Positions 7,083-13,404 of a DNA stretch of 13,655 nucleotides are shown here, piece by piece. The first letter of the stretch is position 1. Every line of letters begins with the position of its first letter. The stretch covers positions 1 to 13,655 of the forward strand of contig JAADDG010000007.1 in assembly GCA_013154075.1 (NCBI GenBank), written 5' to 3'. The notes under the pieces are model-generated. The model ran no database searches. It was not told the origin of the DNA and worked only from the letters and a program-made list of their open reading frames with translations. The position numbers were made by a program, and so were the translations under genes. The DNA is from Campylobacterota bacterium. GTDB lineage: Bacteria; Campylobacterota; Campylobacteria; Campylobacterales; JAADDG01.

Positions 7083-7720
7083 ATAAGATTTAGAGTTTTA
7101 TCTTTAAGCCTATAAGCTCTACTGCATTTCTTGGCAAGCTCCTCGTCGTGAGTTACCAAAAGCATAGCTCCCTCTTTCTCATAAATATAGCTAAAAAGCA
7201 CGTTCATTACATCTTCCGCAGTCTCTTTATCAAGATTTCCGGTAGGCTCGTCCGCAAAAATTATGGTGGGACTCTTTACCAAGACTCTTGCAATAGAGAT
7301 TCTCTGCTGCTGTCCGCCCGATAGATCCCCTACGTTTTTTTTGAGAGTATTTTCTATACCGAGCCTTCTTAGAAGAGATCTGTAGATCGGTTTTTGAGAG
7401 ATTAAAGATGCTATTTTTATATTCTCAAATCCGGTAAAACCTTTGAAAAGATAGTGAGATTGAAATATGATTCCCATCTCATAACGTCTAATGGCCAAAA
7501 GCTCTTTATCGTTTAGAGAATAGATATCTTTGCCTTTGTAGAAGACTTTTCCGCCGTTTGGCTTCAAAAGAGTGGATAGAATATGCAAAATAGTGGATTT
7601 CCCGCTTCCGCTTCTTCCGACAATCGCTACCGATTCGCCTTTTGAGAGTGTAATGGATATATCGTTAAAAAGTTCGTAATCGAAAGCGTGAGAGAGATTT
7701 TTGGCTTCCAAAAGATTCAT
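7079..7720 (-). CDS. ABC transporter ATP-binding protein, LolD/MacB-type
   Basis: This 213-residue ATPase has every nucleotide-binding element: Walker A GRSGSGKST (35-43), Q-loop around FQ (86-87), signature LSGGQQQR (133-140), Walker B IIFADE (153-158) with the DEPTGNLD continuation, and switch His191. The short length, the RRYEMGIIFQSHYL stretch and DEPTGNLD place it in the LolD/MacB/FtsE group that works with FtsX-like permeases such as LolCE. The likely role is to power release of lipoproteins from the inner membrane to the LolA carrier, but no permease is in this window, so the partner and substrate are inferred. It sits 42 nt after tsf, with a terminator-like hairpin between them, and its TGA overlaps the fliR start. 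The ribosome binding site is weak (AAAGAG). It may also belong to a different MacB-type exporter; I leave the symbol blank for that reason. Confidence 0.92.
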   Translation of the reverse strand: MNLLEAKNLSHAFDYELFNDISITLSKGESVAIVGRSGSGKSTILHILSTLLKPNGGKVFYKGKDIYSLNDKELLAIRRYEMGIIFQSHYLFKGFTGFENIKIASLISQKPIYRSLLRRLGIENTLKKNVGDLSGGQQQRISIARVLVKSPTIIFADEPTGNLDKETAEDVMNVLFSYIYEKEGAMLLVTHDEELAKKCSRAYRLKDKTLNLM

Positions 7721-7732
7721 TTTTAGCTCTTT

Positions 7733-7758
7733 AAAAAGGAGGCGGCATAAAACCGCCT
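7733..7758 (-). terminator. Terminator-like hairpin between tsf and the ABC gene
   Basis: On the minus strand AGGCGG (7758-7753) pairs perfectly with CCGCCT (7745-7740) across a 7-nt loop, followed by CC and five T residues. The G+C-rich stem plus T-run fits an intrinsic terminator. It lies 5 nt after the tsf stop codon and 13 nt before the ABC gene start. Since no strong promoter is evident for the ABC gene, partial termination that lowers ABC/fliR expression relative to rpsB-tsf is plausible. Confidence 0.65.
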
Positions 7759-7762
7759 TGAA

Positions 7763-8683
7763 TTATTTTAGCTGAGCAGCTACCTCCGAAGCGAAATCTT
7801 CCGATTTCTTCTCCAACCCTTCACCAAGCTCGAATCTTATATATTCGATTATCTCGGCTTCTCCGCCAAGCTCTTTGGCTTTCTCTTTCAAAACCTCGCC
7901 GACACTCTTTTTATCGTCCATTACGAATTTTTGTCCTAAAAGAGTGTTTTCGTTTTTGAACTTAGCAAGTTTTCCTGGAATAATTTTATCCCAAATTTTC
8001 TCAGGTTTGCCCTCTTTTTGAAGCTGAGCTTTTGCGATTTCTTCCTCTTTTGCCAAATCTTCGGCAGGAATAGCCGCTTCGTTTAGATACTTAGGAGCCA
8101 TAGCGGCAGCGTGCATCGCGATATTTTTCAAAAGATCTTTAATTCCCTCGCAAGTTTTCTCGCTGTCGCATTTAGCCGCCAAAATAACGCCCACTTTTCC
8201 GTTGGAGTGAACGTATCCGTTTACGATTCCGTTCTCGCCTACTTTTATAGTGGCGAATCTTCTAACGACAAGATTCTCTCCGATAGTGGCTATCTGAGTC
8301 TTTAGATACTCCTCAAAAGGCATTCCGTCAATTTCTGTTTTTATAAGCTCTTCGTTGGTTACTATTTCGTTTTCGTGAATATGAGAAGTGACGTCTTTTA
8401 CCATTTGTTGGAATTTCTCGTTTTTAGCCACGAAATCGGTCTCTGAATTGATCTCGGAGATTGTGGCTTTTTTGTAATCGTCGCTTATCGTTATAGTGAT
8501 AAGTCCCTCGCTTGCAAGTCTATCGGACTTTTTAGCGGCTTTTCCGAGACCTTTTTTTCTAAGCTCTTCAACCGCTTTATCTATATCTCCGCCGGTCTCG
8601 ACCAAAACTTTTTTACAGTCCATCATACCGGCACCGGTAAGCTCTCTAAGCTCCTTTACCATTTTTGCAGTAACTTGCGCCAT
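7763..8683 (-). CDS. tsf: Translation elongation factor Ts
   Basis: EF-Ts is the guanine nucleotide exchange factor that recharges EF-Tu with GTP in the cytoplasm. The N-terminal UBA-like domain is plain (about 3-50: VKELRELTGAGMMDCKKVL, then the GGDIDKAVEELRKKG pattern). The EF-Tu-contacting motif TDFVAKN is at 82-88, and the dimerisation/core region continues through VNGYVHSNGKVGV to the C-terminal GQKFVMDDKKSV stretch. Length (306 aa) is within the range for bacterial EF-Ts, slightly longer than in E. coli. The ATG at 8683 overlaps the rpsB TAA by one base (TAATG) and is preceded by AGGAG at proper spacing inside the rpsB end, so S2 and EF-Ts are translated from one mRNA, as in most bacteria. 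Confidence 0.98.
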   Translation of the reverse strand: MAQVTAKMVKELRELTGAGMMDCKKVLVETGGDIDKAVEELRKKGLGKAAKKSDRLASEGLITITISDDYKKATISEINSETDFVAKNEKFQQMVKDVTSHIHENEIVTNEELIKTEIDGMPFEEYLKTQIATIGENLVVRRFATIKVGENGIVNGYVHSNGKVGVILAAKCDSEKTCEGIKDLLKNIAMHAAAMAPKYLNEAAIPAEDLAKEEEIAKAQLQKEGKPEKIWDKIIPGKLAKFKNENTLLGQKFVMDDKKSVGEVLKEKAKELGGEAEIIEYIRFELGEGLEKKSEDFASEVAAQLK

Positions 8684-9534
8684 TATTTGCTCTCCTCTTT
8701 TACTTCTTCCGCTACTTCTTGAGTCTCTTCTTTAACCTCTTCTTCCTCTTTTACCTCGACACCTTCCGCTTCACCTTCGGCTACCGCCTCTTCTATGATC
8801 TCTTTTTTCTCCTCTTCGGTAGCTGGAACGCTCTCTTCGACTCCCTCTTCTTTCTCTCTCATCTCTTTACCTTCGATGATAGCCTCGCTTATCTCTTTGC
8901 AAAAGAGCTGAATGGATCTGATCGCATCATCGTTTCCGGGAATCGGATAATCCACTACGTCCGGATCGCAGTTGGTATCGATAGGAGCTACAACGGGGAT
9001 TTTAAGTCTGTTTGCCTCTTTTACGGCGATTTTCTCTTTTACGGTATCGATAATAAAAAGCATATCGGGAATATTTTTCATATCTCTGATACCGCCTAAA
9101 TATTTCAAAAGTTTCTCTTTTTTTCTTTTAAGCATCAAAGCTTCTTTTTTGGTAAGAAGATCAAATTGTCCTTCTTCTTCCATCTGCTCTATAACTTCCA
9201 GTTTTCTGATAGATTGTCTTATAGTTTTGAAGTTTGTAAGCATACCGCCGAGCCATCTGTGATTTACGTAAGGCATTCCGCATTTTTGCGCATACTCTTC
9301 GATAGCTTTAGTAGCTTGCTTTTTAGTTCCTACGAATAGAATCGTCTTGCCTTCAGCTGCGGCATCTCTTACGATATTGTAGGTGTATCTAAAATATCTT
9401 AGAGTTTTTTGTAGATCTATAATATAGATATTTTTTCTCTCGCCAAAGATGAATTTTTTCATCTTCGGATTCCATCTTCTTGTCTGATGTCCGAAATGAA
9501 CACCGCACTCCAATAAATCCTTCATAGTTACCAT
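8683..9534 (-). CDS. rpsB: 30S ribosomal protein S2 with acidic C-terminal tail
   Basis: S2 binds late to the back of the 30S head-body junction and helps recruit S1. Diagnostic stretches are GVHFGHQTRRWNPKM (11-25), NHRWLGGMLTNF (91-102) and the region around PVVAPIDTNCDPD (180-192). I place the start at ATG 9534, giving 283 aa, because AAGGAG (9547-9542) lies 7 nt upstream and MVTMKDLLECG is the normal S2 N-terminus; an in-frame upstream start at 9573 would run through the leader and the ribosome binding site. After about residue 224 the protein carries a roughly 60-residue tail made mostly of Glu, Lys, Val and Ala, with runs such as KEEEEVKEE. Such tails vary between S2 homologues and are expected to be disordered. 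The gene starts the rpsB-tsf-ABC-fliR operon and has a structured leader. Confidence 0.98.
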   Translation of the reverse strand: MVTMKDLLECGVHFGHQTRRWNPKMKKFIFGERKNIYIIDLQKTLRYFRYTYNIVRDAAAEGKTILFVGTKKQATKAIEEYAQKCGMPYVNHRWLGGMLTNFKTIRQSIRKLEVIEQMEEEGQFDLLTKKEALMLKRKKEKLLKYLGGIRDMKNIPDMLFIIDTVKEKIAVKEANRLKIPVVAPIDTNCDPDVVDYPIPGNDDAIRSIQLFCKEISEAIIEGKEMREKEEGVEESVPATEEEKKEIIEEAVAEGEAEGVEVKEEEEVKEETQEVAEEVKEESK

Positions 9535-9541
9535 GAAATGT

Positions 9542-9616
9542 CTCCTTAAAGTATTAGGTTTAGTCCTCCGCACTCCTTAACGCCACCAAAAGCGCAACCT
9601 TTTAAGGATTAGTGCG
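9542..9616 (-). promoter_or_regulatory. Structured rpsB leader RNA, possible S2 autoregulatory element
   Basis: The minus-strand leader folds into a 12-bp stem: CGCACT (9616-9611) with AGTGCG (9574-9569), and after a 3-nt AAT bulge, CCTTAA (9607-9602) with TTAAGG (9580-9575). A small CGC/GCG inner stem (9594-9592 with 9583-9581) caps it. The 3' arm contains TTAAGGAG (9580-9573), and the same 8-mer occurs at 9549-9542 as the rpsB ribosome binding site. The 5' CCTTAAA could therefore pair with either copy. Pairings are seen directly; feedback control by S2, known for rpsB leaders in other bacteria, is inferred here. Confidence 0.5.
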
Positions 9617-9633
9617 TGAGAAGTAAAAGCGGA

Positions 9634-9639
9634 ATTTTA
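9634..9639 (-). promoter_or_regulatory. Candidate -10 box of the rpsB operon
   Basis: TAAAAT on the minus strand (one mismatch to TATAAT) follows a run of A+T-rich DNA from about 9662. It would start transcription near 9627, about 11 nt before the leader hairpin, which gives a sensible leader of about 90 nt. No clear -35 or TGn element is present, so the exact box is uncertain. Confidence 0.35.
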
Positions 9640-9723
9640 CTAAAATATTTATTAAAGTTTACTTTTTTAGAGGCTTTCGAGACAAAAAGTTACAAAAGTA
9701 GCGGACAAATTTCAATTTTGAGT

Positions 9724-9729
9724 TATAAT
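9724..9729 (+). promoter_or_regulatory. Candidate -10 box of the permease gene
   Basis: TATAAT stands 18 nt before the permease ATG. A start near 9736 would leave a leader of only about 12 nt, beginning right at the Shine-Dalgarno AAGGAG (9737-9742), which is unusually short but workable. No -35 box is evident. Confidence 0.45.
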
Positions 9730-9747
9730 TGAAAAAAAGGAGCGCAA

Positions 9748-11088
9748 ATGGAAAAGAAAAAGGCTTTCGGTCTTTGGAGTGCGGTATTTTTAGGTATCGG
9801 CTCTATGGTTGGAATAGGAATCTTCATAGTCATAGGAGAAGCCGGAGCGATAGCCGGCAATCTGGTGATTTTTACATTCCTAATAGGCGGTATCATAGCG
9901 CTTTTGTGCGGATACTCCTTGGCAAAACTCGCACTTAGATATCCAAGCAGAGGCGGAGTGATAGAGTATCTGGTACACGAATACAAAGAGGGCTTTTTTA
10001 GCGGAGCTTTGGGAGTTTTGTTTTATCTGGTGCAGCTTATAGGACTCGCTGCGGTTTTGAAGTCTTTCGGAACTTACGCATCCACCTACTTATCAAGCGG
10101 AATCACTCCCTTTAATGTCAATATGTTCGCTCTTGCGGTTTTGGCTCTTTTTACTTTTATTAATCTAATAGGTGCATCTTTCGTGGCAAAAAGCGAAAAT
10201 ATAATAGTCGTAACGAAACTAAGCGCTCTTGTTTTGTTCGTAGGAGCGGCTCTTTTTTATATAGATCCGCAAAATCTAATGCCCTCTCAATCCCCAAAAA
10301 TTTTAAATCTATTTTATGCACTCGGCCTCGTATTTTTCGCTTATCAGGGATTTAGCGTAATAACAAACAGCGTAGAGGATATGCAAAATCCCAAAAAAAA
10401 TATGCTAAGAGCGATGATGATCGCCATCGGATTCGTTATCGTTTTATATACCGCCACCGCCATAGCCGTACTTGGAAATCTTCCTTTAGACGAAGTGATA
10501 AAAGCCAAAGATTACGCACTCGCGGAAGCGGCTAAACCGGTTTTCGGAGATATAGGATTCAAAATCATGGCCGCAGTAGCGCTCATTAGCTCCACTTCGG
10601 CAATAAACGCCTCCTTATATGCCGCCACTCAAATAAGCTACGATCTTGCCAAAAAGGGAGAATTGCCGAAAATATATGAATACAATGTCTTTAACAGTAC
10701 CGAAGGCCTGATAGTCTCGGCTTTTTTGATGATTCCTATGATTTTATTCTTAAATCTTGACGAAATAGCCACAATAGCGGCAATTATCGTTTTATTAATT
10801 CAAGGATTCGTTCATTTTGGACATCTATTTAAATATAAAGAGACAAAAGCAAGCCCAATACTCGTAACGTTGGCCGGAATAGGATCTTTCACGGCGGCAG
10901 GTTTTGCGCTGGTATACACACACCACAAAATGCCGGCAGTCGGATGGTACGTAATAGGCGCTTTCTTCTTAGCCTACTTTTTGGAAATCTTTCTAAGACT
11001 CTTTACCAATAGAACGATAAAAAAACAGATCCTATGGGATGTGGAGGATATAGAGAAGAAATTAAAAGAGGTTTTATATAAAAAATAA
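9748..11088 (+). CDS. APC superfamily amino acid permease
   Basis: The 446-residue protein is an inner-membrane secondary transporter with about 12 hydrophobic helices. The first helix contains GIGSMVGIGIFIVIGEAG (16-33), the unwound glycine motif that binds the amino acid backbone in APC transporters. Later hallmarks are FFAYQGFSVITNSVEDMQNP (196-215) in the TM6 region and ATQISYDLAKKGELPK (293-308) before TM9. Substrate cannot be read from the sequence; it may be an amino acid or amine taken up with H+. The C-terminus ends in a charged cytoplasmic tail (about 420-446). AAGGAG lies 5 nt before the ATG. It is the only plus-strand gene, transcribed divergently from rpsB and convergently with the AAA-nuclease gene, and is monocistronic between its own TATAAT and a terminator. 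Confidence 0.93.
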   Translation: MEKKKAFGLWSAVFLGIGSMVGIGIFIVIGEAGAIAGNLVIFTFLIGGIIALLCGYSLAKLALRYPSRGGVIEYLVHEYKEGFFSGALGVLFYLVQLIGLAAVLKSFGTYASTYLSSGITPFNVNMFALAVLALFTFINLIGASFVAKSENIIVVTKLSALVLFVGAALFYIDPQNLMPSQSPKILNLFYALGLVFFAYQGFSVITNSVEDMQNPKKNMLRAMMIAIGFVIVLYTATAIAVLGNLPLDEVIKAKDYALAEAAKPVFGDIGFKIMAAVALISSTSAINASLYAATQISYDLAKKGELPKIYEYNVFNSTEGLIVSAFLMIPMILFLNLDEIATIAAIIVLLIQGFVHFGHLFKYKETKASPILVTLAGIGSFTAAGFALVYTHHKMPAVGWYVIGAFFLAYFLEIFLRLFTNRTIKKQILWDVEDIEKKLKEVLYKK

Positions 11089-11106
11089 GGGATTATCCCC
11101 TTATTT
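11083..11106. terminator. Bidirectional terminator between convergent genes
   Basis: AAATAAGGG (11083-11091) and CCCTTATTT (11098-11106) form a perfect 9-bp stem with a 6-nt loop. The A/T-rich ends provide T-runs in both directions; on the minus strand the stem is followed by more T residues. It contains the stop codons of both the permease (11086-11088) and the AAA-nuclease gene (11103-11101), so it serves both. Confidence 0.75.
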
Positions 11107-12636
11107 CACCCTTTCCCATTCGTAATCGGATATATTTTTGCTTTTAGAGTCGAATTCTACACCTATTAGATAGATCTCATCATAATCTTTCAAATACTTT
11201 TCATAATATCTTTTTTTCTTTATCTGCTCCAAAGCTCCTTTTTTGTCTACTTTGAACTCCAATATAAAGACTCTACTCCCTATAAAAATACTTAAATCTA
11301 TTCTTCCGTCACTTGTTGCATCCTCTGCAATAACTCTATCAAAACCGACTCCGGCAAAATAGGCATAAACTATAGAAGAGTAAAAACCTTCATAATTTTG
11401 AATATATTTATTTGAAAAATTAGTATAAGCAATAGAAGAAAATAGAGATTGCAGTATATCCTTTAGCTGATTCAAATCGGGCTTTAACATAGCTTTGTAT
11501 AAAGCTATTTGAATTTTCGACTTTTTAGCTTTATTTACAAAATAGTTATTCAAAAGATAATTACTAAAACTCCTTTTAACCTCTATATTCGGAAAAGAGA
11601 GGTGATAAAACTTATCATTTCCTACTTTTTCTATCTCCTTTATGGTCAAATAACCGCTTTGAAACATTACGGTTTCAAAAGAGATATTTTCGATATCAAA
11701 AGAGTTCAATAAATCATCCTCTACAACCAAATCCTCGAACTCAGCCAAATTATATTCTTCTTTTTCAAAAAGTTTTATCAAAAACGAAGGAGTACCCGTA
11801 TTAAACCAATAATTATCAAAAGAGTGATTGTTTCTTATAAAAAGCAAAATATCAAAAGGATTATAAATCTTATCTTTCAAAAAATAATATCCGTCATACC
11901 ACTCTCTAAGCTCTTGCAAAGACACATCTTTCAAAAAAGGCAAAAATAAACTATCTATATCATCTTGAGTATATCCGCAAATATTTCCAAAACCGGGATT
12001 TAAAGTAATATCTTCTATATTATTAAGCCCGCTAAAAATGGAAGCTTTACTAAATTTACTCACACCGGTTAAAAAAACAAATTTTATATATCTATCGTTA
12101 TCTTTTATAATTCCATAAAAAGATTTCAAAATCTCTCTATTTTCTTTAGCTACTTCGATCTGATCTAAATTATCCAAAATTGCCTTATCATACTCGTCTA
12201 TAAGTATAACAACGCCTTTTTTATATTTTCGATAACTTTTTTTTATAAGTTCAGATAAGCATATATCATAAGCTTTCGTATCCTCACAAACAACCCCCAG
12301 ACGCTCCTCGTTTTCACTCAAGGTGTTTAAAATATTTCTTTTCAAACTCTCCGCACTTCTTAAATCACCGCTAAAACCAATCCTAATGACAGGATATTTC
12401 TCACTCCAATCCCATTTATCATAGATATATAAATCTTTAAAAAGTTCTCTATTGCCTTCAAATATTTCACTCAAGGTATCTAAAAAAAGGCTCTTTCCAA
12501 AGCGTCTGGGACGAGATAGGAAAGTATATTTGTAGTTAGTTATAAGCTCATAAGCCTCTTTTGTCTTATCTACATAAAGATAATTCTCTTTTCTGATAAT
12601 ACTAAAAGTGCTTATTCCGATAGGAAGCTTTTTCAT
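11101..12636 (-). CDS. AAA-ATPase-like protein with C-terminal PD-(D/E)XK nuclease domain
   Basis: This 511-residue protein has the two-domain build of the AAA-ATPase-like (PF09820) plus DUF1703/PD-(D/E)XK (PF08011) family. The N-terminus shows YVDKTKEAYEL (21-31), a modified P-loop SRPRRFGKS (41-49) with GKS but without the usual GxxxxGK first glycine, a Walker B-type VILIDEYD (143-150), and a sensor-like FLTGVSKFSKAS (188-199). The C-terminus has YEGFYSSIVYAYFAGVG (415-431) and then DGRIDLSIFI with EFK (D443, D447, E460, K462), a plausible PD-(D/E)XK metal site. Length is typical. These proteins occur in many, often expanded, copies in diverse bacteria; their function is unknown to me, and defence or mobile-element roles are speculation. 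The gene has its own extended -10 promoter, a poor ribosome binding site, and terminators on both sides. Confidence 0.88.
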   Translation of the reverse strand: MKKLPIGISTFSIIRKENYLYVDKTKEAYELITNYKYTFLSRPRRFGKSLFLDTLSEIFEGNRELFKDLYIYDKWDWSEKYPVIRIGFSGDLRSAESLKRNILNTLSENEERLGVVCEDTKAYDICLSELIKKSYRKYKKGVVILIDEYDKAILDNLDQIEVAKENREILKSFYGIIKDNDRYIKFVFLTGVSKFSKASIFSGLNNIEDITLNPGFGNICGYTQDDIDSLFLPFLKDVSLQELREWYDGYYFLKDKIYNPFDILLFIRNNHSFDNYWFNTGTPSFLIKLFEKEEYNLAEFEDLVVEDDLLNSFDIENISFETVMFQSGYLTIKEIEKVGNDKFYHLSFPNIEVKRSFSNYLLNNYFVNKAKKSKIQIALYKAMLKPDLNQLKDILQSLFSSIAYTNFSNKYIQNYEGFYSSIVYAYFAGVGFDRVIAEDATSDGRIDLSIFIGSRVFILEFKVDKKGALEQIKKKRYYEKYLKDYDEIYLIGVEFDSKSKNISDYEWERVK

Positions 12637-12657
12637 TGTCGTTTACTTTTTATTTTA

Positions 12658-12666
12658 ATTATATCA
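12658..12666 (-). promoter_or_regulatory. Extended -10 promoter of the AAA-nuclease gene
   Basis: The minus strand reads TGATATAAT, identical to the extended -10 before the beta-helix operon. A start near 12651 leaves a leader of about 15 nt. It lies just downstream of the tlpA-like gene's terminator, so the AAA-nuclease gene is an independent unit. Confidence 0.6.
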
Positions 12667-12685
12667 AAAAGAGAAAACGCTAAAG

Positions 12686-12711
12686 GAGAAAAGGAAGAGC
12701 GCTCTTCCTTT
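12686..12711 (-). terminator. Strong palindromic terminator after the thioredoxin-like gene
   Basis: Positions 12690-12711 are an exact 22-nt palindrome centred on GCGC. As RNA it folds into a 9-bp stem (AAAGGAAGA with TCTTCCTTT) with a GCGC loop, beginning at the stop codon and followed on the minus strand by more pyrimidines (TCTCC then TTT). The T-run is interrupted but the stem is strong. Confidence 0.65.
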
Positions 12712-13354
12712 ATTTTTTAAGATCTATTTTTATCTTAGGAGCGGAGGTATTGTTCTCTTTAGGAGTCTCTTTTATACCTAAAGTATCTTTTATAGCACTT
12801 TCAAGAGCTTCCTCAGGCGTAAATCCCATATTGGAAAAGTGAATATGTCCCTCTTTATCAAAAAGCAAGATATAAGGAACAGATCCTCTCCAGCCGCTTT
12901 TACTTGCAAAATAGTAAATAAAATCCATAAAATCTCTTCCGCTTATAACGGGATAGTTTATACCGTGCTCTTTTACAAATTCTTTCAATCTTTTTTTATC
13001 TATGCCGTCTTGTACCTGAAGAGCCAAAATCTCAAAATCTTTTTTATATTTATTTTTAAGTTCTATCAAAGAGGGAATCTCTTTCAAACAAGGAGGACAG
13101 TGCTCGCCGAACATCAATACGGCCACAGCTTTCTTATCTTTCAAACTCGGGAAAGTAAGACCCCATTTTACGGCTTTTATCTCATATTTTTTTCCATCTA
13201 TATCTTTCAAAACAAATTTCGGATACTCCTCTTTTTTCTCTTTCTCGCTTGCCGCTTGCGTCTTGGAAGAAGCGTTTTGCTCATCATTTGCAAAAACATT
13301 CAAAGAGATACCGAAAACCAAAGATAAAACAAGTAAAGTTTTTAATAATTTCAT
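12710..13354 (-). CDS. Exported TlpA/ResA-like thioredoxin-fold protein
   Basis: The 214-residue protein has a signal peptide ending in NVFA (cleavage near 22-23), so it acts in the periplasm. After a Lys/Glu/Ala-rich linker (about 24-45), a thioredoxin fold of the AhpC-TSA/TlpA class spans about 46-192. The active site is CPPC (86-89) in FGEHCPPCLKEIP, and the cis-proline is P160 in GSVPYILLF. TlpA/ResA proteins keep periplasmic cysteines reduced, for example during cytochrome c maturation, but CPPC is less common than CEPC or CxPC and the substrate is unknown. A short basic tail (about 193-214) ends in KKs. AAAGGA is 5 nt before the ATG. The gene lies 50 nt after the FAD oxidoreductase gene with no clear terminator between them; a TAGAAT at 13392-13387 could be its own -10 box, or the two could be co-transcribed. 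Confidence 0.9.
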   Translation of the reverse strand: MKLLKTLLVLSLVFGISLNVFANDEQNASSKTQAASEKEKKEEYPKFVLKDIDGKKYEIKAVKWGLTFPSLKDKKAVAVLMFGEHCPPCLKEIPSLIELKNKYKKDFEILALQVQDGIDKKRLKEFVKEHGINYPVISGRDFMDFIYYFASKSGWRGSVPYILLFDKEGHIHFSNMGFTPEEALESAIKDTLGIKETPKENNTSAPKIKIDLKK

Positions 13355-13404
13355 TCTTATCCTTTCAACAAAATTTTAAATTTCCCATTCTATCTTAAAG
13401 CGCT

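Noticed and set aside
8719..9099. Plus-strand open frame of 126 codons opposite rpsB
   Set aside because: It mirrors the Glu/Lys-rich tail of S2, giving a Phe/Leu/Ser-rich shadow; rpsB is certain.
9535..9573. N-terminal extension of S2 from an upstream in-frame start at 9573
   Set aside because: It would translate through the AAGGAG site and adds 13 residues foreign to S2; ATG 9534 has ideal spacing and the normal S2 N-terminus.
9535..9747. tRNA, small RNA gene or riboswitch in the divergent rpsB/permease region
   Set aside because: No cloverleaf or known riboswitch core was found; the only structure is the rpsB leader stem, and the rest is A+T-rich promoter DNA.
11101..12636. AAA/PD-(D/E)XK gene as a transposase or part of an insertion sequence
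   Set aside because: No terminal inverted repeats, target duplication or transposase motif are seen at the flanks; the inverted repeats there are terminators.
12839..13327. Plus-strand open frame of 162 codons opposite the thioredoxin gene
   Set aside because: It is antisense to a gene with a clear signal peptide and CPPC motif, has no ribosome binding site that stands out, and its sequence is the low-complexity Phe/Ile-rich type expected from an antisense frame of A+T-rich DNA.
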